Translations under genes and position numbers: made by a program
NCBI RefSeq assembly: GCF_000384295.1
Contig: NZ_KB913037.1
Span: 5,156,868-5,220,867, forward strand
Source: Amycolatopsis balhimycina FH 1894
GTDB lineage: Bacteria > Actinomycetota > Actinomycetes > Mycobacteriales > Pseudonocardiaceae
Length of the DNA stretch: 64,000 nucleotides
Direction of reading: 5' to 3'
Notes under the pieces: generated by a model
Seen by the model: only the letters and a program-made list of their open reading frames with translations
Told to the model about the DNA's origin: nothing
The model's database searches: none
Shown here: positions 17,119 to 25,092 of the stretch, in pieces
Layout: every line of letters starts with the position of its first letter
Numbering within the stretch: the first letter of the stretch is position 1

Positions 17119-17157
17119 GGTGCGCTCGTCGAAAAGGGGGATGTGTCCGAGCGCACC
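17119..17157 (-). promoter_or_regulatory. Stem-loop in the 5' leader of the chaplin-like gene
   Basis: GGTGCGCTCG (17119-17128) is perfectly complementary to CGAGCGCACC (17148-17157), 19-base loop, about 45 bases upstream of the ATG in a 206-bp gap. It could be an mRNA structure affecting translation, or a terminator for the upstream gene at 17281. No known riboswitch consensus was recognised. Confidence 0.4.
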
Positions 17158-17280
17158 GAGGGGGAAGGAACTTCATGCGGGCGCACCAAAGCGCACCGCC
17201 AAGTCACGGGTATTGCGTGGACGCGAAGCCGTCAGAAGAGGACGGGCTTGGGCGCGTCAGCGACCCGTGAAGGGAGGTGT

Positions 17281-18243
17281 TCAGTCAGGAGTGACGCCGG
17301 GCTGCTTGCCCGGGGAGCGCAGCGAACGGCGCAGGCCGACGCGGCTCATCGCCGCGAAGGCGGTGTCGATGGCTTCGGTCGTGCGCGAGGCGCAACCGTT
17401 GAAGCCGTCAGGGTGCCCACCAGGGCCACCGGAGGTCGTGGTGCCACCCGGGGCGGTGGGACCGACCGGCGCGTTCGGAAGCTGCGCCGGGGTCAGCGGG
17501 GACGGCAGGTCACGGTGCTCGTCGCGGGAACGGCCCGCGGCACCGGTGACGTCGTCGTGCTGGAGACCCGCCGGCATCGCGAGCGCATCGGCACGCAACG
17601 CGGCGGGAAGTTCGACCGGGGTGACAGCGGCCGTGCCGGCCTGCTGTCCGCTGCGCGCGGCCGCGGGCTCCTGCCCGGCCGGGTCGAGGCCCGGGAGCAG
17701 GTCGCCGTGCCCGGCCGGGTCGAGCAGCTGCCACACCTGGCGGCCGAAGTCCGTCGCCGGCTCGGGGGTGATGGCCTGCTCGATGACCTGGCGGGTGTCC
17801 TCGGGCTTGCGGGCGATGTGCCCGACCGCGCCCAGGGTGCGCTCGGCCGGGCTCAGCACCGCGTCACCGGCGAGGTCCGACACCGAGTCGCCGACCCGGT
17901 CGGACACCTTGTGGTGGAAGGTGCGGCCGCACGGCCGCGCCGTCGTCCCGGCCTGCGGCTCGCTCCACGACGTCACGTCCTGGTGGCAGGTCGCGTCGGT
18001 GAGGTCACCGGCGAAGTGCGCGGCACCGTGGTCCGCGTCGGCGAGGCTGCCGTCGGCGGCCTCGGTGACCGGGGTGACGGACGCGGTGCCGACCTCGACG
18101 GTGTCGGCGGAGGCCGCCGCACCGGAGACGAGCCACGCGGCGGCGGTGCCGGCCACGGCACCACCGAACACGAGCAGCGCACGCGACACGAGACGGCCGA
18201 CGCGCTTGGCGCCCTGCCCCTCGTTCGTCGCTGTGTCGGCCAC
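17281..18243 (-). CDS. Secreted protein of unknown function
   Basis: 320 residues. A long basic n-region (ADTATNEGQGAKRVGRLVSR) is followed by a hydrophobic segment and SGAAASADT, a plausible signal peptide. The mature part has conserved-looking cysteines (DATCHQDVTSW, RPCGRTFHHK, GFNGCASRT), helical Asp-rich stretches and a Pro/Gly/Thr linker. GTG 18243 has GAGGAG about eight bases upstream. It is upstream of and co-directional with the chaplin-like gene, so they may be co-regulated as surface proteins. No family recognised. Confidence 0.65.
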   Translation of the reverse strand: MADTATNEGQGAKRVGRLVSRALLVFGGAVAGTAAAWLVSGAAASADTVEVGTASVTPVTEAADGSLADADHGAAHFAGDLTDATCHQDVTSWSEPQAGTTARPCGRTFHHKVSDRVGDSVSDLAGDAVLSPAERTLGAVGHIARKPEDTRQVIEQAITPEPATDFGRQVWQLLDPAGHGDLLPGLDPAGQEPAAARSGQQAGTAAVTPVELPAALRADALAMPAGLQHDDVTGAAGRSRDEHRDLPSPLTPAQLPNAPVGPTAPGGTTTSGGPGGHPDGFNGCASRTTEAIDTAFAAMSRVGLRRSLRSPGKQPGVTPD

Positions 18244-18406
18244 TCGTCGTCTCCTCAATGTCTTTCGGGGGTTCCGGGTGGCGGAGCCCCCGGCCCGGGC
18301 CGGGCCCGGTTGTCACAGTGCCTGCTTCGTGATCCGGCCGTTGCGGAAGCGACCTAACCAAATTCGCGTGGCGGCGCGCATCCTCGGCACGCCTTGATGC
18401 CCCCAT

Positions 18407-18423
18407 CGTGTGAAAGACACACG
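18407..18423. promoter_or_regulatory. Palindrome in the divergent promoter region
   Basis: CGTGTG and CACACG flank AAAGA in the 286-bp gap between the secreted-protein gene and the AI-2E family gene. It is a candidate operator by symmetry only. The rest of this gap shows GC-rich inverted repeats near 18280-18310 and no gene. Confidence 0.3.
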
Positions 18424-18529
18424 GTGTAGCCCGATCTGACGGTCGGTGATCATCCCTGGCCGCCGGGTGTGTCGGACGCGGCCGCGGGAAAGCGGCCGAA
18501 TCGGGCGGTCCAGCCGCTACGGTGAGCCC

Positions 18530-19729
18530 GTGAGCCACGCGCGACGCGAAGACCCGTTCCTGCCGGAGCACGAGGACGTCACCGGGCTGATCCCCCGGGG
18601 CCTGCGCATCAGCGCGGCGCTGGCGTGGCGGTTCATCGTCGTGGTCGCCGCCCTGTACGCGGTGGTGTGGGCGATCGGCTACCTGTCCGTCGTCGTCATC
18701 CCGCTGGGCATCGCCCTGCTGGTTTCGGCGCTCCTCGCGCCGGCGGTGCAGAAGCTGGTCGCGGTGAAGTTCCCGCGCGGGCTGGCGACGGCGGTCGTGC
18801 TGATCGCCGGGCTGGCCGTGCTGGCCGGGCTGCTGACGTTCGTCGTCACGCAGTTCTCCAGCGGCCTGCCGCAGCTGCAGAAACAGCTCAACGAAAGCCT
18901 CGGCCAGATCAGGGACTGGCTGATCAACGGCCCGGCGCACCTGCGCCAGGAGCAGATCCAGGACTTCATCAACCAGGTCTTCGGGTTCCTGCAGAACAAC
19001 CAGGCCTGGCTCACCGACACTGCGCTGACCACGGCGGGCACGGTCGGCGAGATCGTCACCGGCTTCCTGCTCACGCTGTTCATCACGATCTTCTTCCTCA
19101 GCGGCGGCGACGGGATCTGGACGTTCCTGGTCCGCGGCGTGCCCGCCCGCGTCCGTTCGCGGGTCGACGTCGCCGGGCGCCGGGGGTTCGCGTCGCTGGT
19201 CAGCTACGTGCGCGCGACGGCGGCGGTCGCGGTCGTCGACGCGCTCGGCATCGGCATCGGGCTGTGGATCATGAGGGTGCCCCTGGTGATCCCGCTGGCC
19301 ACGCTGGTGTTCCTCGGCGCGTTCATCCCGATCATCGGCGCGGTGATCACCGGCGGCGTCGCGGTGCTGATCGCCTTGGTCACCAACGGCTTCATCGGCG
19401 CGCTGATCGTGCTCGCCATCGTCATCGGCGTGATGCAGCTGGAGAGCCACGTGCTGCAGCCGCTGCTGCTCGGCCGCGCGGTGAAGCTGCACCCGCTCGC
19501 GGTGGTCCTCGCCATCACCGGCGGCCTCGTCGTGGGCGGGATCGCGGGCGCGCTGATGGCGGTGCCGATCCTGGCGGTGCTCAACGCGGGCATCCGGTCG
19601 CTGCTGCACGAGACGGCCCCGGACCCGGCCGAGGTGGACGTCCTCGAGGACCAGGCCGCGCAGCCGAACGACGCCGAGCCCGGAACCCCGCAGGCGGAAG
19701 TGCCGACGCGCGGCGACGACGAGAAATGA
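18530..19729 (+). CDS. AI-2E family transporter (PerM/YhhT-like)
   Basis: 399 residues, about eight transmembrane helices: paired N-terminal helices (FIVVVAALYAVVWAIGYLSV), a long periplasmic segment (about 120-210), and a C-terminal block with VSYVRATAAVAVVDALGIGI and the conserved P-L-x-G-R-type end (LQPLLLGRAVKLHPLAVVLA). Members export small molecules or act as Na+/H+ antiporters; the name AI-2E is historical. GTG 18530 is chosen because MSHARRE starts the cytoplasmic tail. The stop overlaps the kinase start (ATGA), so it is probably co-translated with the two-component pair. Confidence 0.85.
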   Translation: MSHARREDPFLPEHEDVTGLIPRGLRISAALAWRFIVVVAALYAVVWAIGYLSVVVIPLGIALLVSALLAPAVQKLVAVKFPRGLATAVVLIAGLAVLAGLLTFVVTQFSSGLPQLQKQLNESLGQIRDWLINGPAHLRQEQIQDFINQVFGFLQNNQAWLTDTALTTAGTVGEIVTGFLLTLFITIFFLSGGDGIWTFLVRGVPARVRSRVDVAGRRGFASLVSYVRATAAVAVVDALGIGIGLWIMRVPLVIPLATLVFLGAFIPIIGAVITGGVAVLIALVTNGFIGALIVLAIVIGVMQLESHVLQPLLLGRAVKLHPLAVVLAITGGLVVGGIAGALMAVPILAVLNAGIRSLLHETAPDPAEVDVLEDQAAQPNDAEPGTPQAEVPTRGDDEK

Positions 19730-20862
19730 CCGCGGGGAGGACGCCCGACCCGATCACGCCCATGTGGCGGGGCGTGATCGCGTTCCGCGTGCTCACGTGG
19801 GCGTTCGCCTGCGGCACGGTGATCGTCCAAAACGGACAGTACCGACGCGAAGGGCTGGCCTGGGCGATTCTCGGCGTGATGGCCGTGTGGTCGGTCGTCA
19901 GCGGCTTCCTCTACCTGCGCGAGCGGACGCGGCCGCCGGCACTGGTGGTCTTCGACCTCGTGCTGACCACTGGCCTGCTGATGACCTCGCCGTGGGTGCT
20001 CAGCGACACGCAGTTCGCGCTGAACGTCCCGCTCATCACCACGGTGTGGGCGGCCGTGCCACCGGTCGCCGCGGGTGCGCGGTTCGGCGCGTCGGGTGGC
20101 GTGCTCGCCGGGCTGGTGGTCGGGGTGGCGACCGCGCTGGCGCGGGAGAAGTTCGACCTCGACGTCGCCCGCGACGCCGTCCTGCTCGCCGCGGCCGGCC
20201 TGCTGGTCGGCATGGCCGCGACGCTGGGCCGCCGGTCCGCGGCGCGGCTTGAGCAGGCGCTGCGGAAGGAAGCGGCGACGGCCGAGCGGGAACGGCTGGC
20301 CCGGTCGATCCACGACAGCGTGCTGCAGGTGCTGGCGCGGGTCCGCAAGCGCGGCAACGAGGTCGGCGGCGAAGCGGCGGAGCTGGCCCGGCTGGCCGGC
20401 GAGCAGGAGATCGCGCTGCGGTCACTGGTGACGACCGAGCCGGTGAAGCCGAACGACCGCGGCACGACGAGCCTGCGTGCCGCGTTGCAGCTGCTCGCGA
20501 CGCCGTCGGTGCAGGTCTCGACCCCCGCGGACGACGTCGAGCTGCCCGCGCACGTCACCGGTGAGCTGCTCGCCGTGACCCGCGAAGCCTTGGCGAACGT
20601 CGAGAAGCACGCGGGGCCGGACGCGCACGCGTGGGTGCTGCTGGAGGACCTCGGCGACGAGGTCGTGGTGAGCGTCCGCGACGACGGACCGGGCATTCCG
20701 GACGGCGTTCTCGAGCGAGCGGCCGCGGAAGGGCACCTCGGCGTGGTGGAATCCATCCGGGGGAGGGTCCGCGACCTCGGGGGCAGCGCGGCCCTCGACA
20801 CCGGGCCCGGCCGGGGCACGGAGTGGGAGGTCAGGGTGCCGAGCACGAGGGGTGCGGGATGA
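19726..20862 (+). CDS. MacS-type sensor histidine kinase
   Basis: 378 residues. Five or six transmembrane helices (about 20-165) lack a large extracellular sensor, then DHp helix with ERERLARSIHDSVLQVLARV (phospho-His in the IHD motif) and an HATPase domain with N-box TREALANVEKHAG, G1 VRDDGPGIPDG and G2 GPGRGTEWEV. This is the NarL-class architecture; the layout with an adjacent transporter and regulator matches MacS-family kinases annotated in actinobacteria. It overlaps the neighbours by four bases on both sides. Signal unknown; perhaps membrane state. Confidence 0.85.
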   Translation: MTAGRTPDPITPMWRGVIAFRVLTWAFACGTVIVQNGQYRREGLAWAILGVMAVWSVVSGFLYLRERTRPPALVVFDLVLTTGLLMTSPWVLSDTQFALNVPLITTVWAAVPPVAAGARFGASGGVLAGLVVGVATALAREKFDLDVARDAVLLAAAGLLVGMAATLGRRSAARLEQALRKEAATAERERLARSIHDSVLQVLARVRKRGNEVGGEAAELARLAGEQEIALRSLVTTEPVKPNDRGTTSLRAALQLLATPSVQVSTPADDVELPAHVTGELLAVTREALANVEKHAGPDAHAWVLLEDLGDEVVVSVRDDGPGIPDGVLERAAAEGHLGVVESIRGRVRDLGGSAALDTGPGRGTEWEVRVPSTRGAG

Positions 20863-21515
20863 GCGAGCCGCGGATTTCGGTGATGGTGGTCGACGACCAC
20901 CCGATCTGGCGCGACGGGGTGGCCCGCGACCTGACCGAACACGGCTTCGACGTGCGGGCGACCGCGCCCGACGCCGACGCGGCGTTGCGGATCGCGCGGA
21001 CCGTGCGGCCGGACGTCGTGCTGATGGACTTGAACCTGGGCAGCACGTCGGGGGTGGACGCGACCCGCGAGATCACCTCGGCGCTGCCGTCGACGAAGGT
21101 GCTGGTGCTGTCCGCGAGCGGCGAGCACAAGGACGTCCTGGAGGCGGTGAAGGCCGGCGCGTCCGGTTACCTGGTCAAGTCGGCGTCCGCGGCGGAGCTG
21201 GTCGACGCCGTCCACCGGACCGCCGCCGGCGACCCGGTGTTCACCGCGGGACTGGCCGGGCTGGTGCTCGGCGAGTACCGGCGGATGGCCGACGCGCCGG
21301 CGGAGGGTGCCGAGCCGCCTCGGCTGACCGAGCGCGAAACCGACGTCCTGCGCCTGGTCGCGAAGGGGCTGACCGCGCGGCAGATCGCCGAACGGCTCGT
21401 GCTGTCCCACCGCACGGTGGAGAACCACGTGCAGTCGACGCTGCGGAAGCTGCAGCTCCACAACCGCGTCGAACTGGCCAGGTACGCGATCGAGCACGGC
21501 CTCGACGAGGAGTGA
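20859..21515 (+). CDS. LuxR/NarL-type response regulator
   Basis: 218 residues. Receiver domain with acidic pocket VMVVDDHPIW and phospho-Asp in VVLMDLNLGS, plus conserved Lys in GYLVKSAS; C-terminal helix-turn-helix with LTERETDVLRLVAKGLTARQ and SHRTVENHVQSTLRKL. The ATG overlaps the kinase stop, so it is the cognate partner. Confidence 0.93.
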   Translation: MSEPRISVMVVDDHPIWRDGVARDLTEHGFDVRATAPDADAALRIARTVRPDVVLMDLNLGSTSGVDATREITSALPSTKVLVLSASGEHKDVLEAVKAGASGYLVKSASAAELVDAVHRTAAGDPVFTAGLAGLVLGEYRRMADAPAEGAEPPRLTERETDVLRLVAKGLTARQIAERLVLSHRTVENHVQSTLRKLQLHNRVELARYAIEHGLDEE

Positions 21516-21518
21516 CGC

Positions 21519-22583
21519 TCAGGGCAGCACCGCGATGCCGTTCCACTCACCGTCCGGCAGCGTGGCCTTGCCCAGGCGCCACCGGGGTTCGCCCGGGTGC
21601 CAGGCCGCGAGGACGCCGTCGGCCAGCACCAGGTCGCCGGCTTCGGACCAGTCGATGCCGCCGCCCTGCTTCAGGTGGTCGGTGATGAACGGCATCCCCG
21701 GTGCGTGCTCCCAGGCCTGCGTGTCCGGGCTGAGCAGCCAGATGTCCCGGCTCTGCCGCGGACCGCGGTAGGACGGGTCGGCGAAGTCGACCGCGAAGAC
21801 GCGGCCGTCCCGCGACGGGACGACGGTAGGCGGACCGCCGCCGCTCGCCGGCCGGGTCAGCGGCTTGGTGCTGCCGTCGCGCAGGTTCAGCAGGCGGAGG
21901 TCGGTGAAGCCGTCGAGCAGCAGCCAGTCGCCGGTGGCGCCGAGGATCCGCGGGTACTGCCGGACGGTGCGGCCGGTCTCCGGGTCGATCAGCGCGTCGG
22001 TCGACTCGGGGGAACCGGAGTTGATCCGGATCAACAGGCCGTGGGAGGTCTCGGCCCTGACCTCGGTGCGGCAGCTGGCGGACTGGCCGTGACCGAGCTC
22101 TTCCCCGGAGAGCGAGACGCGCTGGAGGCGGCAGCTGTCCGGCGCGTCCTGCCGGATCAGCCAGGCGCTCTCCTGGTCGGCGCCGGGTACGACCGACCAG
22201 GCACGGCCCAGTGACCGCGGCGGGTTCGAAGCGCCGGTGTACGCGAACATCTCGAAGGGGTCGTTGTGGCCGGCGCCCGCCGGGTAGGCCGTCAGGACGG
22301 CCTGCTCGCCGACCCGGAGCACACCCAGGCCGCCGGGGTAACCGGGCGGAGTGGCCGTGGGCCCGCGGTCGGCGTCGAAGAGGGTCGGGCCGGTGGGCAG
22401 GAGCGCGGTGACCCCGATGCCGCCGGTCGCCGGGATGCCGGTGAGCCCCGTCGCCGGGGCCGGCGGGGTCGTGGTGGTGGTCGACGGCGAAGGCGACGGC
22501 GGTGCGGGCGTTTCGCCGGTGCACCCGCACAGCAGAACCAGTGCCGCGCCGAGCACGGCACCGCGGACTACGGGTCCGTTCAG
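21519..22583 (-). CDS. Lipoprotein, beta-propeller-like, probable CTG start
   Basis: 354 residues if begun at CTG 22583. The N-terminus would read MNGPVVRGAVLGAALVLLCG then CTGE, an excellent lipobox (LCGC). No ATG, GTG or TTG occurs in frame at a suitable place: the next upstream frame has none close by and the internal GTG would leave a signal of only nine residues. GGGGG lies six bases before the CTG. After a Pro/Ser/Thr-rich linker the mature part has repeated beta-strand motifs with W-x and D-x-G turns (LRDGSTKPLTR, DIWLLSPDTQAWEHAPGMPF), suggesting a TolB/WD40-like propeller. Ends 4 bp from the response-regulator stop. Function unknown. Confidence 0.65.
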   Translation of the reverse strand: MNGPVVRGAVLGAALVLLCGCTGETPAPPSPSPSTTTTTPPAPATGLTGIPATGGIGVTALLPTGPTLFDADRGPTATPPGYPGGLGVLRVGEQAVLTAYPAGAGHNDPFEMFAYTGASNPPRSLGRAWSVVPGADQESAWLIRQDAPDSCRLQRVSLSGEELGHGQSASCRTEVRAETSHGLLIRINSGSPESTDALIDPETGRTVRQYPRILGATGDWLLLDGFTDLRLLNLRDGSTKPLTRPASGGGPPTVVPSRDGRVFAVDFADPSYRGPRQSRDIWLLSPDTQAWEHAPGMPFITDHLKQGGGIDWSEAGDLVLADGVLAAWHPGEPRWRLGKATLPDGEWNGIAVLP

Positions 22584-22625
22584 GGTTTTCCCCCGATCTC
22601 CCTGGTGAAATCCGGTTCTACCATC

Positions 22626-23294
22626 ATGGGCATGGGCGAGGAAGAGACCACGGCGGCGGAACCGATGACCGAAACGAAGCCGTTGAGCGAACGCGATCTT
22701 CGGGTGTCCGACGACGAGCGCGAGCACGTCGTCGGCGTGCTGCAGAAGGCGATCGGCCGCGGCATGATCGACCTCGACGAGTTCACCGAGCGCACCGACC
22801 GCGCCCTCGCGTCGCGGACCCGCGGTGAGCTGAACGCCGTGCTGGCCGACCTCGCCGGCCTCTTCCACCCGGCCGCGGCCGTGGCCGCCGCTCCGGCGTA
22901 CGCGCCCCCGATCGGCTACGGCGGCTACTCGCCCGGACAGCGCTTCGAGCTCAACGCGAAGTACTCGTCGCTGGTCCGCAGCGGGCCGTGGGTCGTCCCG
23001 CCCGAGATGGTGGTGCGGAACAAGTACGGCTCGACGAAGCTCGACTTCACCGAAGCCCAGGTGCAGTCGCCGGTGGTGCACATCGAGCTGGACGCCAAGT
23101 GGGGTTCGGTCGAGGTGATCATCCCGGAGCACGCGGCGGTCGACGTCAACTCGATCACCGACATCAAGTTCGGCTCGCTGGAGGACAAGACCCGCAGCAA
23201 CGGGCGGATGGGCAATCCCCGGTTCGTGCTGACCGGGCGCGTGCACGGCGGTTCGCTGGTCGTCCGGCACCCGCGGCGCGGGCTGTTCGGCTAG
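22626..23294 (+). CDS. DUF1707 SHOCT-like protein
   Basis: 222 residues. N-terminal DUF1707 domain (DLRVSDDEREHVVGVLQKAI, GMIDLDEFTERTDRALASRT), known from many actinobacterial membrane-associated regulators; the C-terminal half (about 110-222) is a predicted beta-helix like the LiaF/DUF2154-type domain (GSTKLDFTEAQVQSPVVHIE). No transmembrane helix. ATG 22626 or 22632. Divergent from the lipoprotein with only 42 bp between. Confidence 0.8.
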   Translation: MGMGEEETTAAEPMTETKPLSERDLRVSDDEREHVVGVLQKAIGRGMIDLDEFTERTDRALASRTRGELNAVLADLAGLFHPAAAVAAAPAYAPPIGYGGYSPGQRFELNAKYSSLVRSGPWVVPPEMVVRNKYGSTKLDFTEAQVQSPVVHIELDAKWGSVEVIIPEHAAVDVNSITDIKFGSLEDKTRSNGRMGNPRFVLTGRVHGGSLVVRHPRRGLFG

Positions 23295-23322
23295 CCGGGG
23301 TCCCTCTGCCCCCGGCGTCAAG

Positions 23323-23359
23323 AAGGCCTCCCCACTCAGGCATCGGGTGGGGAGGCCTT
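23323..23359. terminator. Bidirectional terminator
   Basis: AAGGCCTCCCCAC (23323-23335) is perfectly complementary to GTGGGGAGGCCTT (23347-23359). It lies between two convergent genes, serving both. Confidence 0.8.
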
Positions 23360-23364
23360 CGCCG

Positions 23365-23392
23365 TTCTCAGGCGCTGTTTCTCAGGCGCTGT
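23365..23392. repeat. 14-bp tandem repeat at the end of the MFS gene
   Basis: TTCTCAGGCGCTGT occurs twice in direct tandem immediately next to the stop codon of the leftward MFS gene; on that strand it yields TGA three times at 14-base spacing. It looks like recent slippage duplication. Confidence 0.8.
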
Positions 23393-23394
23393 TC

Positions 23395-24792
23395 TCACGC
23401 GGCCGTCGCCGGCCGGATGTTCCGGAAGACGAACCAGACCAGTGCGGCGAACGCGATGGCGGCGAGCCCGGCGACGACGTGCAGCCCGTCGGCGAAGCCG
23501 TGGGCGCGGACGACGGCGTTGCCGAGGGTCCCGACAGTCGCGATGCCGAGGGAGTAGCCGAACTCGTTGACGGTCTGGGCCAGCGCGGAGGCGGCACCCA
23601 CCTTGCGCGGCGGCACGGATCCGACGACGAGGTCGGTGCCCAGCGCGACCATCGGGCCGACGCCCGCGGACGTCACGGCCAAGCCGATGGCGGGCCAGGC
23701 CGGCCCGGCCGAGGGGTCGACGAGGGTGAGGATGACCATGCCGGCCGCGGCGAGGGCGACACCGCCGGCAATCAGGGCGCTCGGCTTCACCCGGCGGGCC
23801 AGGACAGGCGCGGCGAGGAAGCTGACGGTCGACGTCGCCATGCCGGGCAGCAGGCCGAGCGCGGCCCCGACCGGCGAAAGGTGCTGCACGACCTGGAAGA
23901 ACTGCGCGACGAACAGCATCGTTGTGCCGCCGAGCATGCTGAACAGGAGCATCCCGCCGAGCGTGGTGCGGAACGCCTTCGCGGCGAAGAGGCTGAAGTC
24001 GATCAGCGGGTCTTCGAGCGTCCGCTGCCGCTTCACGAAGACGTATCCGATGGCCAGGCCGGCGGCAAGAGCGGTCACGGGAACGAGGTGGACGCCGTCG
24101 CGGGCGAGTTCCTTGATGCCGTAGATGGCGGGCAGGATCGCGGCCAGCGACAGGGCGACACTCGGCAGGTCGACGCGGCCGGCGGTCTCGTCGCGGTACT
24201 CGGGCAGCAGCTTCGGGCCGATGACCAGCAGCAGGACCATGGCGGGGACGCCGAGCAGGAAGACCGAGCCCCACCAGAAGTGCTCCAGCATGAAGCCGCC
24301 GACCATCGGGCCGATGATCGCGCCGACGGTGAAGCAGCCGGCCCAGATCCCGATCGCTTCGGCGCGCTGCCGCGGGTTCTGGAACATGGTGCCGATGAGC
24401 GAGAGCGTGGACGGCGCCAGCGTCGCCCCGGCGATGCCGAGCGCGGCCCGGGCGGCGATGAGCATGGCGGCACTGGTGGAGAAGGCGGCGACGACGGAAG
24501 CGGCCCCGAAGGCGGTGGCCCCGGCGAGCAGCAGCTTCCGCCGTCCGATCCGGTCGCCGAGGGTCCCCATGGTGACCATGAACCCGGCGACCATGAAGCC
24601 GTAGATGTCCATGATCCACAGCTGCTCGGTGCCGTCGGCGTGCAGGCCGGCGGCGAGCTTCGGCAGGGCGAGGACCAGGACGAAGACGTCCAGCGAGACG
24701 AGCAGGGCGGGCAGGGCCAGCACGGCCAGGCCGATCCACTCCCGGCGCCCGGCCCGGAGCGCTTCGGCCGGGGCGGTGATGGTGGCGGTCAT
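23395..24792 (-). CDS. MFS drug-exporter-like transporter (DHA2 type)
   Basis: 465 residues, about 14 transmembrane helices. Motif D1/antiporter features: SLDVFVLVLALPKLAAGL in TM1, motif A as GTLGDRIGRRKLLLAG between TM2 and TM3, and motif C-like GIAGATLAPSTLSLIG. This is the DHA2 family, proton-coupled export of toxic or antibiotic compounds. ATG 24792 follows GAGAGGACC. No regulator gene is adjacent. DnaA-box pair and palindromic repeat lie upstream. Confidence 0.88.
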   Translation of the reverse strand: MTATITAPAEALRAGRREWIGLAVLALPALLVSLDVFVLVLALPKLAAGLHADGTEQLWIMDIYGFMVAGFMVTMGTLGDRIGRRKLLLAGATAFGAASVVAAFSTSAAMLIAARAALGIAGATLAPSTLSLIGTMFQNPRQRAEAIGIWAGCFTVGAIIGPMVGGFMLEHFWWGSVFLLGVPAMVLLLVIGPKLLPEYRDETAGRVDLPSVALSLAAILPAIYGIKELARDGVHLVPVTALAAGLAIGYVFVKRQRTLEDPLIDFSLFAAKAFRTTLGGMLLFSMLGGTTMLFVAQFFQVVQHLSPVGAALGLLPGMATSTVSFLAAPVLARRVKPSALIAGGVALAAAGMVILTLVDPSAGPAWPAIGLAVTSAGVGPMVALGTDLVVGSVPPRKVGAASALAQTVNEFGYSLGIATVGTLGNAVVRAHGFADGLHVVAGLAAIAFAALVWFVFRNIRPATAA

Positions 24793-24888
24793 GGTGAGGT
24801 CCTCTCGACTCGGTGGCTTCGGTCTCACCACTGCGTCGAGCGACCGGCCCGCCGATCGACAACCCGCCGGCCGGATTTTCGGGAAACG

Positions 24889-24930
24889 CCGTGAAGGCCA
24901 CCTCGAGGCCCTTCAAGGTGGCCTTCACGG
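24889..24930. repeat. Palindromic element, terminator-like
   Basis: CCGTGAAGGCCACCT (24889-24903) and AGGTGGCCTTCACGG (24916-24930) are perfect 15-bp arms around a 12-base loop. I recall similar GTGAAGGCCACCT palindromes dispersed through Amycolatopsis-like genomes, so it may be a repeated extragenic element that doubles as terminator for ptsI. Confidence 0.6.
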
Positions 24931-24942
24931 ACATACGAAAGG

Positions 24943-24972
24943 TTGTCCACACCCCTCGATCAATGTGGACAA
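24943..24972. promoter_or_regulatory. Inverted pair of perfect DnaA boxes
   Basis: TTGTCCACA at 24943-24951 faces TGTGGACAA at 24964-24972 with 12 bp between. Both match the consensus exactly. It could bind DnaA or be a dyad operator of similar sequence for the MFS promoter, about 150 bp downstream. Confidence 0.55.
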
Positions 24973-25092
24973 CTCCGCCCCACCAGACTGGCACAACCCG
25001 GCACTGTCGGTGATGACCGATAGACTGAAAGTGGGGGGCGGCCCCAGGATTCGAGTCGAGCCGAATCGAGCTGCCGAGCTTGCCGGCGCAGG

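Larger units (their letters stand above)
24793..25092. other. 300-bp intergenic region between MFS and ptsI
   Basis: No gene seen. It contains the 15-bp-stem palindrome (24889-24930) and the inverted DnaA-box pair (24943-24972); both flanking genes run leftward, so it is the 3' flank of ptsI and the promoter region of the MFS gene. Confidence 0.6.

Noticed and set aside
17075..17280. c-di-AMP (ydaO) riboswitch upstream of the chaplin-like gene
   Set aside because: The 10-bp stem is present but none of the conserved ydaO core was recognised.
13559..18397. Long open frame antisense to the two secreted-protein genes
   Set aside because: Same GC artefact; no signal, domain or ribosome-binding site, whereas the sense frames have signal peptides and good ribosome-binding sites.
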